From NCBI GenBank assembly GCA_016124805.1, contig WGND01000011.1:186001-250000 (forward strand): 64,000 nt of DNA, in the 5' to 3' direction. Under the pieces are notes generated by a model. It was not told where the DNA came from and made no database searches. It worked only from the letters and a program-made list of their open reading frames with translations. This DNA is from Hyphomicrobiales bacterium. Lineage in GTDB: Bacteria; Pseudomonadota; Alphaproteobacteria; Parvibaculales; Parvibaculaceae. The position numbers and the translations under genes are program-made. This document shows positions 42,074 to 51,242 of the stretch, one piece after another (positions within the stretch are counted from its first letter, which is position 1; each line of letters begins with the position of its first letter).

Positions 42074-43138
42074 GGCGAAAGGCTTGCCCATGGCGAAGGG
42101 CAGGCCGGAGAGCAGCACCTCCAGCATTCTTTTATCCTGATAGAGCCCGTTCAGTGACAGGCGCGGCAGCCGCATCATGTTTTGCGCATGGCGCGGCTGG
42201 ATCAGTCCCTTGCGGGTTGTCGTCGCGGAGATGAACCCGAATTCGCCCGCCAGCGTGAAATCACGCGGCCCGGCCGAATCGGGACCGCCATAGGGATAGG
42301 AGAAATGGGTCGGGCGCCGCCCAAGCTCGGCTTCATGGCGGTCGAGGCCGCGAGCGATCTCGGCGCGCACGCGCTCAGCCTCCAGACCAGCCAGTGCGAA
42401 ATGCCCGGCCGTATGGGCCTCGATGCTGGCAAGCGGGTTGGTCGCCAGCTGTCGCAGGTCGTCCCAGCCCATGGCGAGTTCGCGCGTCAGCGCCGTCATG
42501 TCGACATCATGGGCTTTCGCCAGCGCCCGCACCTTCAGGCGCAATTCATCTTCCGGCAGGGCGCGAAGGGCCCAGTAGATTTTATCATAGGCGCGATATT
42601 TTTCTGCCGTTGTCGCGGTCGGCAGCACCAGCGACTGATCCTCAAGGGTGATCTGGATTTGCGTTGCCGCTGCAATCGCACGTTCCAGTGCCACCCACCA
42701 GATTTCGGCGGTGCCATCGGCCATGTCGGTGGCGAGATAGACCGTGAAGGGCACGTCATGTCGCGCAAAGACGGGCAGGGCCTCGGTCAGATTATCGCGA
42801 TAGCCGTCATCCAGCGTGAAGACCGCGAAGCGTTCACTGCTTTCACCGGCCCGCAGCCTCTTTGTTGCGGCATCCAGCGACAGGCATTCATAGCCGCGCG
42901 CCTTCACAAGCCGGATCGTCTCATCGAGAAAATCGGGTGTCACTTCGAGCAGGCGATTGGGCGCGAAGGCAGCGCCGTCATCCGGGCGTACCCGATGCAG
43001 CATGAAGATCACGCCGATACCCCCCAGCACAGGCGTTGCGAGGCGATGGGCCTGCGCGGCATGCATCGCCAGCAGGGCCTTGCCCATGCGGGTTCTCGGG
43101 GTCAGGGGTCGTGTTGCGATCTCGCTCACAGCATCCAC
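42056..43138 (-). CDS. Polysaccharide deacetylase (NodB-type)
   Basis: A 360-residue carbohydrate esterase family 4-like protein. The catalytic motif FTLDDGYRDN (TFDDG-like) and the metal-binding EAHTAGHFAL (H-x3-H) are visible, as are YPYGG and a C-terminal MMRLPRLSLNG. It removes N-acetyl groups from glycans. It is divergent from the acyltransferase gene at 43339 and sits at the border of the polysaccharide cluster. A role like HfsH of holdfast synthesis is possible by analogy. Confidence 0.87.
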   Translation of the reverse strand: MDAVSEIATRPLTPRTRMGKALLAMHAAQAHRLATPVLGGIGVIFMLHRVRPDDGAAFAPNRLLEVTPDFLDETIRLVKARGYECLSLDAATKRLRAGESSERFAVFTLDDGYRDNLTEALPVFARHDVPFTVYLATDMADGTAEIWWVALERAIAAATQIQITLEDQSLVLPTATTAEKYRAYDKIYWALRALPEDELRLKVRALAKAHDVDMTALTRELAMGWDDLRQLATNPLASIEAHTAGHFALAGLEAERVRAEIARGLDRHEAELGRRPTHFSYPYGGPDSAGPRDFTLAGEFGFISATTTRKGLIQPRHAQNMMRLPRLSLNGLYQDKRMLEVLLSGLPFAMGKPFASLGID

Positions 43139-43181
43139 TTCAGCTTGCTCTTCATCTTGCCTGCTTATCGCATGCGCGTCG

Positions 43182-43196
43182 TTAACGTCTGACTAA
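43182..43196. promoter_or_regulatory. CtrA-like box in divergent promoter region
   Basis: TTAA at 43182-43185 and CTAA at 43193-43196 are separated by seven bases, one base off the CtrA consensus TTAA-N7-TTAA. A further GTTAAC lies at about 43201-43206. The site is in the 200-base region between the deacetylase and the acyltransferase genes. One near-match can occur by chance. Confidence 0.3.
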
Positions 43197-43338
43197 CTCT
43201 GTTAACGATTAGCACGCCGTTTGCAGTCTTTCAGGGCAAGACCCCGCATCCTGTACGGAATTGAGAAATCATTGCCGCTTTAAGCTCCCGGGGCGGACCG
43301 AGTGTCCCAAGCTGAAGCAATTGACGAGTTGAGGCCCT

Positions 43339-44634
43339 ATGAGCGTGGAAATGAAACCCATTTCGGGACTGACATCAACAGAACCGGCGGACGACGCGCT
43401 TGTTTATGAATATGTCGGAATCCGCCCCAGACAGGTTCAGGCCGAGATCATTGAAGGGCCGTGGACGCTCAAGCGCGAGATCGAGGTCTCTGTTCATGAC
43501 TCGCTGGATGGACTGGAAATGGTCTGGCGCCAGCTGGAGGATAATGGCGACTGTCTGCCCTTTCAGAGCTATGCCTGGCTCAGCACCTGGCAGCGCCATG
43601 TCGGTCGGCACGAGTCGGTCACGCCCTGCGTCGTTGTAGGCTGGGACCAGTTCGGCAACGCGATGTTCATTCTGCCGCTTGGCATCAAGCGCGGCCTGAC
43701 GGCGCGCACGCTTGTCTGGCTGGGTGGCAAGCTCTGCGATTATCAGGGCCCGCTGCTGGCGGCCTCCTTCTCGCGCCATGTCGGCATTCAGTTCCGCCGT
43801 CTCTGGGATGACGTCCGGGCCATGTTGCCAAGGCATGACGTGATCCTGCTGGACCGCATGCCCGAATATATCGGAGCGCAGGCCAATCCCTTCATGCAGG
43901 TCGATCAGCTGGCCCTGCATTGCAGCGCCGCGCATCTCACAAAGCTGAACGGCAACTGGGATGACTATTACGGCCGCAAGCGGTCCTCCGGCAGCAAGAA
44001 GCGTGATCGCCAGAAGCGCCGCAAGCTGGCTGAATTCGGCGAGGTGGAACTGGTTTCGCCCGACGACATGGCAGGCCGGCTTGCCTCCTTCGATGCGCTG
44101 GTCGAGCAGAAAACACGCAGCTTCAAGCGCATGGGCATCGCCAATATTTTTGACCGTCCCGGCTATCTCGATTTCTACCGCGATCTCATTTGCAATCCGG
44201 CGGCTGATGACGGCATCCAGATTTCTCATCTGCGTTGCGGCAGCGATATTGTTGCCACCAATTGGGGTCTCAGCTTCAAGGGTCGCTACAGCTACATTCT
44301 CGCCAGCTATGATGATCGCCATGAGGCCGCCCGCTTCGGGCCCGGCATGGTTCAGCTCATGGAGCTGATGAAGAAAATGGCCGACACCGGCCATGACGAG
44401 TTTGATTTCAGCATCGGAGATGACGGCTACAAGGAACAATGGTGTGAAGTGGAAGTGCCGCTTTACGACCATCTGGCCGCCGCCAGCCTGCTCGGTCGAC
44501 TGGCGCTTTTGCCGCAGCTTTTGATGCAGCGGGCTAAACGTTTCATCAAGCAGACGCCGCTAGTCTGGGCCTGGTTCACACGGTTGCGGGCAGCCCTTGC
44601 CGCCTTTCCGAAAATTCGTCCGGCCAGTAGCTGA
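43339..44634 (+). CDS. CelD/BcsL-like GNAT acyltransferase, first copy
   Basis: A 431-residue protein of the GNAT_acetyltransf_6 (CelD/BcsL) group. The N-terminal half has ESYAWLSTWQRHV-like and VWLGGKLCDYQGPLLA segments. The second half has the GNAT core: RSSGSKKRDRQKRRKL, then AFDALVEQKTRSFKRMG-like, SHLRCGSDIVATNWGLSFKGRYSYILASYD and FDFSIGDDGYKEQW. Members are thought to acylate sugars of exopolysaccharides in the cytoplasm; HfsK of holdfast is one. It starts the plus-strand arm of the cluster. Confidence 0.85.
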   Translation: MSVEMKPISGLTSTEPADDALVYEYVGIRPRQVQAEIIEGPWTLKREIEVSVHDSLDGLEMVWRQLEDNGDCLPFQSYAWLSTWQRHVGRHESVTPCVVVGWDQFGNAMFILPLGIKRGLTARTLVWLGGKLCDYQGPLLAASFSRHVGIQFRRLWDDVRAMLPRHDVILLDRMPEYIGAQANPFMQVDQLALHCSAAHLTKLNGNWDDYYGRKRSSGSKKRDRQKRRKLAEFGEVELVSPDDMAGRLASFDALVEQKTRSFKRMGIANIFDRPGYLDFYRDLICNPAADDGIQISHLRCGSDIVATNWGLSFKGRYSYILASYDDRHEAARFGPGMVQLMELMKKMADTGHDEFDFSIGDDGYKEQWCEVEVPLYDHLAAASLLGRLALLPQLLMQRAKRFIKQTPLVWAWFTRLRAALAAFPKIRPASS

Positions 44635-44650
44635 AAGACGGCAGATATTC

Positions 44651-46033
44651 ATGGTTCTCGCGCTGACAGAAAAACTCGACACCGGCCTCATGCAGCTGCG
44701 TGAAAAGCTCTCTGATGCGCATTTGCGTCAGGTCGTGCGCGGGGCGGCCTTTGTGATGGGAATCCGCATTGCCGGGGCGGCTATCACGCTGCTCAGCCAG
44801 GTGTTGCTCGCCCGCTGGCTTGGCGCTTTCCAATACGGCATTTTTGCCTATGTCTGGGTCTGGGTCATCATGCTGGGCATCATTGTGCCGCTCGGCTTTG
44901 GTACCTCGGTCCTGCGTTTCGTGCCGGAATATACGACCCATCAGAAATGGGACTGGCTGCATGGCATGCTACGGGCCTCTTTCGGCATCGTGGCGCTCAT
45001 GTCGCTGGCCTGTCTTGCCATTGGCGCGATGGTGCTCTGGCTCACCGCCAGCATTCTGCCTTTCTATTATGTTGTGCCGCTGGCCATCGGACTGGCGACC
45101 GTGCCCGCCTTCGCACTGACCGACTGGCAGGAAGGGGCCGCGCGCGCCTTTGGCTGGGTCAATCTGGCCTATGTGCCGGCCTATATCATCCGCCCGATCT
45201 GCATTGTCCTTTTCACCGGCGTCATTCTGGCCTTCATGCATCAGCCCCGCGCGGTTGACGCCTGCATGGCCGCGCTGGTTGCGAGCTTTGTCACCTTTGC
45301 CGGTCAGCATGTCCTGCTGCGCCTGCGTGTCGCCGATCATGTGCCCGCCGCGCGTCCGACCTATAATATCGGCCACTGGTTTGCGATCTCGGCGCCGCTG
45401 GTGCTCGTGGAAGGGCTTTATCTTCTGCTTGCCAATACCGACATCGTGCTGCTCGGCCATTTTGTGACGCCGGATGAAATCGCCGTCTATTTTGCTGCCA
45501 CGCGTATCGCCAATCTGATCGCTTTCATCTATTTCGCCATGGCAGCGCTTGCTGTGCCGAAATTTTCCGAGCTTCATGCGGCAGGCGACATGCACGGGCT
45601 GCAGCATTTTGTCAGCAACATCATTCACGCCATTTTCTGGCCGACGCTTGCCGCCTCGCTCTTTCTGGGAGTCTTTGGCGATGTGGCGCTATCGCTTTTC
45701 GGTGCCCGTTTCGACGCCGGGTCTTCGCTGCTCTGGTGGCTGATGATCGGCTTTCTGGTGCGCGCCGCCACAGGCCCCGTCGAATATCTGCTCAACATGA
45801 CGGGACATCAGAACATGACAGCCCTTGCCTATGGTAGTGCCGTCATTCTCAACATCGGGCTCAATTTCCTGCTGGTGCCGTCCTACGGCATCAATGGCGC
45901 GGCGGCAGCCACTTCCATTTCCGTCAGTCTGGCCACGCTCTCGCTCGCCTTTTTCGTCAAGCGCCGTCTTGGCATCACAGCTTTCATCGCCGCGCGGGTC
46001 TTTTCCTCGCGCCGGTCGATGCTCAATGCATAG
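44651..46033 (+). CDS. Polysaccharide flippase (Wzx/MVF type)
   Basis: A 460-residue membrane protein with about 12 to 14 helices of the MOP flippase superfamily. The N-terminal segment VMGIRIAGAAITLLSQVLLARWLGAFQYGIFAYVW is the usual polysaccharide-transporter start, and YLLNMTGHQNMTALAYG and GINGAAAATSISVSLA occur in the C-terminal half. It would flip lipid-linked oligosaccharide to the periplasm. The ATG at 44651 is used because the longer frame overlaps the previous gene. It starts 16 bases after the first acyltransferase gene. Confidence 0.88.
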   Translation: MVLALTEKLDTGLMQLREKLSDAHLRQVVRGAAFVMGIRIAGAAITLLSQVLLARWLGAFQYGIFAYVWVWVIMLGIIVPLGFGTSVLRFVPEYTTHQKWDWLHGMLRASFGIVALMSLACLAIGAMVLWLTASILPFYYVVPLAIGLATVPAFALTDWQEGAARAFGWVNLAYVPAYIIRPICIVLFTGVILAFMHQPRAVDACMAALVASFVTFAGQHVLLRLRVADHVPAARPTYNIGHWFAISAPLVLVEGLYLLLANTDIVLLGHFVTPDEIAVYFAATRIANLIAFIYFAMAALAVPKFSELHAAGDMHGLQHFVSNIIHAIFWPTLAASLFLGVFGDVALSLFGARFDAGSSLLWWLMIGFLVRAATGPVEYLLNMTGHQNMTALAYGSAVILNIGLNFLLVPSYGINGAAAATSISVSLATLSLAFFVKRRLGITAFIAARVFSSRRSMLNA

Positions 46034-46041
46034 AGGACGTC

Positions 46042-47331
46042 ATGGCGCAGCTTCGTCGTAACAGTTTCGTTCCCTTTTTCCAGCGCGATCTGCGCCCTGA
46101 TCCGGCAGCCCTTCTTTCCGTGACTACGCTGGTCCATGCCGCTGGCCATCTGCTCGGTCGCGAAGTGGCGAGTGACATTCTGGTGCTTGAAAAGGGCGAT
46201 GCGGTTGCGCCCTTTGTCGATGCCATCAATGAACTGGCATCCGACACGATTGACAGCAATCCCCAGTTTGAGGGCGATGCACTGCAGGCAGCCATGACCT
46301 ATCTGGGTGGCGATGACGAGGCGCGGATCGCCCTTGTCTGGGGTCGTGCCGCCCATGATGGCAAGCGCATCCTGCTGGGCGTTTTTCCTTATCGCGAAAG
46401 CCGTTTTCTCTTCGGCCTGCCGGTCCGTGTCTGGTCGATCTGGACCCATATTCACAGCTATATCGCCACGCCGCTCATTCGCAAGGGACATGAAAAACAG
46501 GCTGTCGCCATGTTCCTCAGCTTTGCCGACAAGGCGGGCGCAGGGCTTGTGCGCATGCCGCTCTTTGAGGGTGTGGGCGGATTTGATGCCGCGCTCACGC
46601 AGGTCATGGCGGAGGAGGGCCGCGTTGCCCGCGAAACCGAACGCCACGAACGCGCCTTCCTGCAGTCCGATGCCGAAACGGGCGAGGCTTATCTCGCGGC
46701 CCATATGCGCAAGAAAAAGCGCAAGGAATTCAACCGGCTCTGGAACCGGCTTTCCGAGCAGGGCGATCTTCAGTTCCTCACGCATGAAGGCGGCGAGGAT
46801 ATCGACCACACGATAGATCGCTTCCTGCGTCTGGAAGCCAAGGGCTGGAAGGGCAAGCGCGGCACCGCGCTGCGTGTCCGCCCGTCCGAAAAACGCTATT
46901 TCGAAACCATCTGCAAGGCAGCCTATCGCGAGGGCAAGCTGCATGTGACCGAGCTCACACTCGATGGCGAAGCCATTGCCATGCTGGCGAGCTTCCGTGC
47001 CGGTGAGGGGCTCTACACTTTCAAGATCGGCTTTGATGAAGCTTGGGGCAAATATTCACCCGGCGCCCTGCTGATGATGAAGGTAATCGATCCCTTCCTG
47101 CGCGATCCACGCACGGCCTGGGTTGATTCATGCGCCATCCCCAATCACCCGATGATTGATCACATCTGGGCCGAGCGTCGCCTCATGCGCAGCCTCATTG
47201 TTGGCACCAGCCATCGGGCAAGCCCGCTTTTCGTCTTTTACGCCGGCATCATGACGCGTCTGGTCGACAAGGCCCGCGATGTTGCCCGGCACTATTACCA
47301 CCGCATGCGCAAGGAGATTGAGCATGAATAG
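46042..47331 (+). CDS. CelD/BcsL-like GNAT acyltransferase, second copy
   Basis: A 429-residue protein of the same broad GNAT_acetyltransf_6 group as the gene at 43339, though clearly divergent in sequence. Segments include LVWGRAAHDGKRILLGVFPY, a central basic AHMRKKKRKEFNRLWNRL and a C-terminal SFRAGEGLYTFKIGFDEAWGKYSPGALLMM. It starts nine bases after the flippase and its end overlaps the next gene by eight bases. Two such enzymes could decorate the repeat unit at different positions. Confidence 0.83.
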   Translation: MAQLRRNSFVPFFQRDLRPDPAALLSVTTLVHAAGHLLGREVASDILVLEKGDAVAPFVDAINELASDTIDSNPQFEGDALQAAMTYLGGDDEARIALVWGRAAHDGKRILLGVFPYRESRFLFGLPVRVWSIWTHIHSYIATPLIRKGHEKQAVAMFLSFADKAGAGLVRMPLFEGVGGFDAALTQVMAEEGRVARETERHERAFLQSDAETGEAYLAAHMRKKKRKEFNRLWNRLSEQGDLQFLTHEGGEDIDHTIDRFLRLEAKGWKGKRGTALRVRPSEKRYFETICKAAYREGKLHVTELTLDGEAIAMLASFRAGEGLYTFKIGFDEAWGKYSPGALLMMKVIDPFLRDPRTAWVDSCAIPNHPMIDHIWAERRLMRSLIVGTSHRASPLFVFYAGIMTRLVDKARDVARHYYHRMRKEIEHE

Positions 47332-48226
47332 AATCATTCACGTTGAGCCTGGCAGTGTCGGCAAGGACATGCCGACCCGCACCTTCCGCCTGCGCCATGA
47401 CCTCAAGGATCATCCGCTGTTCTCGCTGGAGCGTCTGGCCCGTCTTGCCGCCTCGCTGCCCGCCGATCAGGTGGAATTCAACGGCCCGGTCGAACCGCAT
47501 CAAGACCCGACCCTGACACCTTCCAACGGGATGAGCGCGGAAGAGACCGTGCGCCGCATCGAGGAAGCCAAGTCATGGATGGTCATCAAGAGCCCGGAAG
47601 TCGATCCGGAATATAAGGAACTTCTTGATGCCTGCCTTGATCAGGTTGCCGAGCAGACCGGGCAGGTCATGGGCGGCGCGCATCGCCGTTCCGCTTTCAT
47701 CTTTGTCACCTCGCCGGGCAATGTCACGCCGCTGCATATGGACCCGGAATATAATTTCCTTCTCCAGATTCGCGGTACCAAGCGCATGTCGCTCTGGGAC
47801 CACAAGGATCGCAACATTGCATCGGCGGAAGCGCTTGAGCTTTTCCCGGGCAAGCACCGCAATCTGCCTTATCGCGAAGAATTTGAGGCAAGCGCGACGC
47901 ATCAGCATCTCGAACCCGGTGACGCGATTTTCGTGCCGTTGTTTGATCCCCATTGGGTGAAGAATGGCGACGCCGTGTCGGTGTCCTTCTCCATCACATG
48001 GCACACGGACGAGTCAGAACGTCAGGTGAAGCTGTCCTATATCAATGCCGCCTTGCGCCGGATTGGCTTCCCGCAGGGTGAAGCCGATGCCAATCCCGTC
48101 TGGGACGGCATCAAGGTCGCCGCCTATGACACGCTGCGCCCGATCTATGACACGGTGAAGCGTTTCGTCGGTGATCGTCAGAAAGCGGTAAAGCTGTTTT
48201 TCGGCAAGACGGAAAACGCGATCTGA
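47324..48226 (+). CDS. Cupin-like (JmjC-fold) protein in polysaccharide cluster
   Basis: A 300-residue protein of the cupin-like/JmjC group. The metal-site pattern H-x-D is visible in PLHMDPEYNFL (residue ~140) with RGTKRMSLWD after it, and a distal His in FVPLFDPHWVKN. Relatives are Fe(II)/2-oxoglutarate-type hydroxylases or inactive cupins. The ATG at 47324 overlaps the acyltransferase gene end. Such a gene in a glycan cluster suggests hydroxylation of a sugar or a protein, but that is inference. Confidence 0.78.
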   Translation: MNRIIHVEPGSVGKDMPTRTFRLRHDLKDHPLFSLERLARLAASLPADQVEFNGPVEPHQDPTLTPSNGMSAEETVRRIEEAKSWMVIKSPEVDPEYKELLDACLDQVAEQTGQVMGGAHRRSAFIFVTSPGNVTPLHMDPEYNFLLQIRGTKRMSLWDHKDRNIASAEALELFPGKHRNLPYREEFEASATHQHLEPGDAIFVPLFDPHWVKNGDAVSVSFSITWHTDESERQVKLSYINAALRRIGFPQGEADANPVWDGIKVAAYDTLRPIYDTVKRFVGDRQKAVKLFFGKTENAI

Positions 48227-48244
48227 AGCCCTTATGGCTTGATG

Positions 48245-50425
48245 CTAGACGGCTGCCTGGGCACTTCGTGGGGTATAGGCCTCAAGCGAAGCGTCCGAGT
48301 AGCGGCGATAGCGCTTCAGGTTGACGCGCGTCATCAAAATACCCACACGCTGCCCGCCCGTGGCCGACAGCATCTTCAGGGCGCGTGTCACCACGCGGCG
48401 GCTTGTCTTGCGCCAGCGCACATTGAGCACGGTCACATCGGCCAGACGCACAAGGATCTGCGCGTCCGCCGCTGACATGGCGGCCGGTGAATCGATAATC
48501 ACGAAATCATAGGTCTGCTGCAGGGCGGCCAATACCGACACCATTTGTGCCGAAGCCAGAGCCGCTGTCGGATTGGGCAGTCTTGCCCCCGCCTGCATGA
48601 CATGGGCATGGCTCATGTGGTCGCGGGTGATGACGTGATGGAAGGCCGCGCGACCTGTCAGCAATTCGGCAAGGCCTGCCTGTGGCGGCACACCCAGGGC
48701 GCTCGGCAGGGCCGGGCGATGCATGTCCGCATCGATCATGATGGTGCGGTAGCCGGCCATGGCCAGCATGCGGGCAAGGCTTGCTGCTGTCGTTGTCTTG
48801 CCCTCGGCGGATTGGGCGGAGGCAATGAGCACGGTGCGGGCCCGGCGATCGCCGATCCGGGCTGTCAGCACATTGGCCTGCAGCATGCGAATGGCTTCGG
48901 CGTAACCGCCATAGGGATCGCGGATCACTTCATCGGCCGGTCGTGTTGAATGGCCTTTACGGCCCAGCTCCGGCACAAGCCCGAGAAATGGCATGCCCGT
49001 GGCGCGTTCAATCTGTTCGCCGGTGCGGAAGCCGCGGGCAAAGACTTCCAGCAGGAAGGCCACCATCAGCGCGAAAATCAATCCGGCAACGGCGGCAAAT
49101 GTCAGCGCCGATTTTTTCTTCGGGAAGCTTGGCGTGCTGGGCACCTCGGCGCGCGAGACAATGCGGGCGCTTGCCGTGCGCATATCCACATCGGCGCGGG
49201 CATTGGCTTCCTCATAGCGCTTGAGGAATGATTCCAGCAGGGCGCGATTTGTTTCGGCATCCCGCATCAGAGCGCGCAATGTCACTTCATCCTGATTGAG
49301 CTTGCTCATGCGCGACTGAAAGCGGTTCAGGCTGGCGCGCAGCGAGGCCACACGGGCCGCTGCCACATTGGCCTGATTTTCCAGCGCATCAATGACCTTG
49401 CGCACTTCCTTTTCGATCTGGGCATCGAGGTCACGCAGATTGGCCTGGGCTTCCAGCATGCGCGGATGGGTCGGCAGCAGGGTTTCCGAATTCTGCGCGA
49501 TCTGGGCGCGCAAGGCGACTTCCTGCGCCCGCAGATTCTGGATCAGCGGCGACTGCAGCACTTCGGCAGCGGAATTGACTGAATTGCCCGAGGCGAGAAG
49601 CTGGCGTGCATTGATGAGCTTTGCCTGTGCTTCGGCCTGATCAGCCTGCGCGGCGGAAAGCTGCGAATTCAGATCAGTCAGCTGCTGCTGGGGCAGGGTT
49701 GATCCATTGGTGAGGAACAGGCCGGAGGCCGAGCGGAAGGCTTCGGCTTTGGCCTCGGAGTCGCGTACCTTCACGCGCAGTTCCTCGATCTGGTTTTTCA
49801 GCCATTTGGTGGCTTCATTATTGATGCCAGCGCGCTGTTCAATGAGCTGGGCGATATAGAGTTCGGCCAGACGATTGGCGATGCTTGCTGCCGTTTCCGG
49901 GCGCGAAGCGGTAAAGCTGATGGCGATGACGCGCGAGGCGGTCTTCTGATAGACGGTCAGCCTTGAGAGCACCTGGCCCACCACGACGTCAATATCGGTC
50001 GGGCGGTTCTTGCGTCCGCCGAAAAAGCCCCGGCGGATCGCCGGATTGAATTCGGGGTCGGCATCGAGATTGAGATCGGTGACCAGACGCGTGATAAGCG
50101 GGCGCGAGGTGATGACCTGAATTTCGCTTTGCAGCGTTTCAGCATCGGGCATCGCCGGCGCGCCATTGACGTCGAAATTGGACACTTCGTTATTGCGCGG
50201 CTCGAGCAGCAGGCGTGTTTCCACCGTATAGCTCGGGGTCACGGTGTTCACCCAGAAGAAGGCGAGCGCCATGAAGACGACAAAGACGGTCAGCACCAGT
50301 TCCTTGCGGGCCCAGATGCCGCGCAGGATTTCCCAGGGCGAAATATCACTGATGGCCTGCTCGTCGGGCGCGGCGCGGCGACGGTCGGCAAAAGAGACAT
50401 CTGGTTGAACGGGCATATAGGTCAT
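48245..50425 (-). CDS. Polysaccharide chain-length regulator and tyrosine autokinase
   Basis: A 726-residue inner-membrane Wzc/GumC-type protein. A Wzz domain starts with a helix near residues 40-60 (LVLTVFVVFMALAFFWV). A long periplasmic coiled coil follows (rich in Ala, Gln, Glu and Arg), then a second helix at SALTFAAVAGLIFALMVAFL. The C-terminal kinase domain has Walker A SAQSAEGKTTTAASL, Walker A' TIMIDADMHRP and Walker B DFVIIDSP. The tail has only a few Tyr (RYRRYSDASLEAYTP). It lies opposite in orientation to the wza-like gene, and both promoters must be in 50426-50678. Confidence 0.88.
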   Translation of the reverse strand: MTYMPVQPDVSFADRRRAAPDEQAISDISPWEILRGIWARKELVLTVFVVFMALAFFWVNTVTPSYTVETRLLLEPRNNEVSNFDVNGAPAMPDAETLQSEIQVITSRPLITRLVTDLNLDADPEFNPAIRRGFFGGRKNRPTDIDVVVGQVLSRLTVYQKTASRVIAISFTASRPETAASIANRLAELYIAQLIEQRAGINNEATKWLKNQIEELRVKVRDSEAKAEAFRSASGLFLTNGSTLPQQQLTDLNSQLSAAQADQAEAQAKLINARQLLASGNSVNSAAEVLQSPLIQNLRAQEVALRAQIAQNSETLLPTHPRMLEAQANLRDLDAQIEKEVRKVIDALENQANVAAARVASLRASLNRFQSRMSKLNQDEVTLRALMRDAETNRALLESFLKRYEEANARADVDMRTASARIVSRAEVPSTPSFPKKKSALTFAAVAGLIFALMVAFLLEVFARGFRTGEQIERATGMPFLGLVPELGRKGHSTRPADEVIRDPYGGYAEAIRMLQANVLTARIGDRRARTVLIASAQSAEGKTTTAASLARMLAMAGYRTIMIDADMHRPALPSALGVPPQAGLAELLTGRAAFHHVITRDHMSHAHVMQAGARLPNPTAALASAQMVSVLAALQQTYDFVIIDSPAAMSAADAQILVRLADVTVLNVRWRKTSRRVVTRALKMLSATGGQRVGILMTRVNLKRYRRYSDASLEAYTPRSAQAAV

Positions 50426-50678
50426 GCGTCGTGCGTGCTTTCACACCTTTGGCTTCTATCCGCATTCTGCGGTGTCAAAAAGCCTGTGGATCCGGTTTCA
50501 GTAGACCTTCTTTAAGTAACTTAAGTTTTAACAGGGGAGGATAAGTGGCGTATTTATTCACCAGTTTCCCTTTCCTGAACCGCAGAAATGCGAAGGAAAA
50601 AGCGACAAATTCCCAAAAAATTAACCATTGGGGCTCTAGCTTGGGGCTCAATACTGCCCACAGCACAGGCAAATCATC

Positions 50679-51242
50679 ATGCTGCGCTCCGCCATTCTGG
50701 CTCTGCTTTTGACTATCGGACTGGGCCTTGCGGCCTGTTCCTCGACGGGTATCGTGAATGAACGCCCGGCAGAAACCATGGGCGAGAGCTATCGGCTCGA
50801 TTCCGGCGACAAGCTTCAGATTACCGTCTTTGGTCAGGAAGACCTCAGCGGTGCTTTCACGGTCAATAGTGCCGGCGCCGTGGCGCTGCCGCTCATTGAG
50901 CCGGTTCAGGCGCGCGGTCTGACCGTGCCCGAATTCTCCCAGGCCATTTCCGTGGAACTGGGGCGCACCTTGCTGCGCAATCCCAATGTCAGTGTGCAGA
51001 TCACCGAATTCCGCCCCTTCTTCATTCTGGGTGAGGTCGCGCGCGCGGGGCAATATCCCTATATCGCCGGCATGACAGTGCAGAGCGCCGTTGCTGTCGC
51101 AGGCGGATTCTCCTATCGCGCCAATCAGGATATCGTGCGCATCACGCGTCAGCGCGGTGACAAGATCATTGAGCTGAACGCCGATATTTCTGCAAGCGTT
51201 CTGCCGGGTGACACGATTCTCGTGAAAGAGCGTTATTTCTGA
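50679..51242 (+). CDS. Polysaccharide export lipoprotein (Wza-like)
   Basis: A 187-residue outer-membrane export protein. A lipobox LAAC (Cys near residue 20) ends a signal peptide. A poly_export domain (YRLDSGDKLQITVFGQEDLSG and SAGAVALPLIEPVQARGLT) and an SLBB domain (FFILGEVARAGQYPYIAGMTVQSAVAVAGGFSYRANQ) follow. Its length matches short HfsD/GumB-type members rather than full Wza. The final A of its stop region overlaps the glycosyltransferase start by one base. Confidence 0.9.
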   Translation: MLRSAILALLLTIGLGLAACSSTGIVNERPAETMGESYRLDSGDKLQITVFGQEDLSGAFTVNSAGAVALPLIEPVQARGLTVPEFSQAISVELGRTLLRNPNVSVQITEFRPFFILGEVARAGQYPYIAGMTVQSAVAVAGGFSYRANQDIVRITRQRGDKIIELNADISASVLPGDTILVKERYF

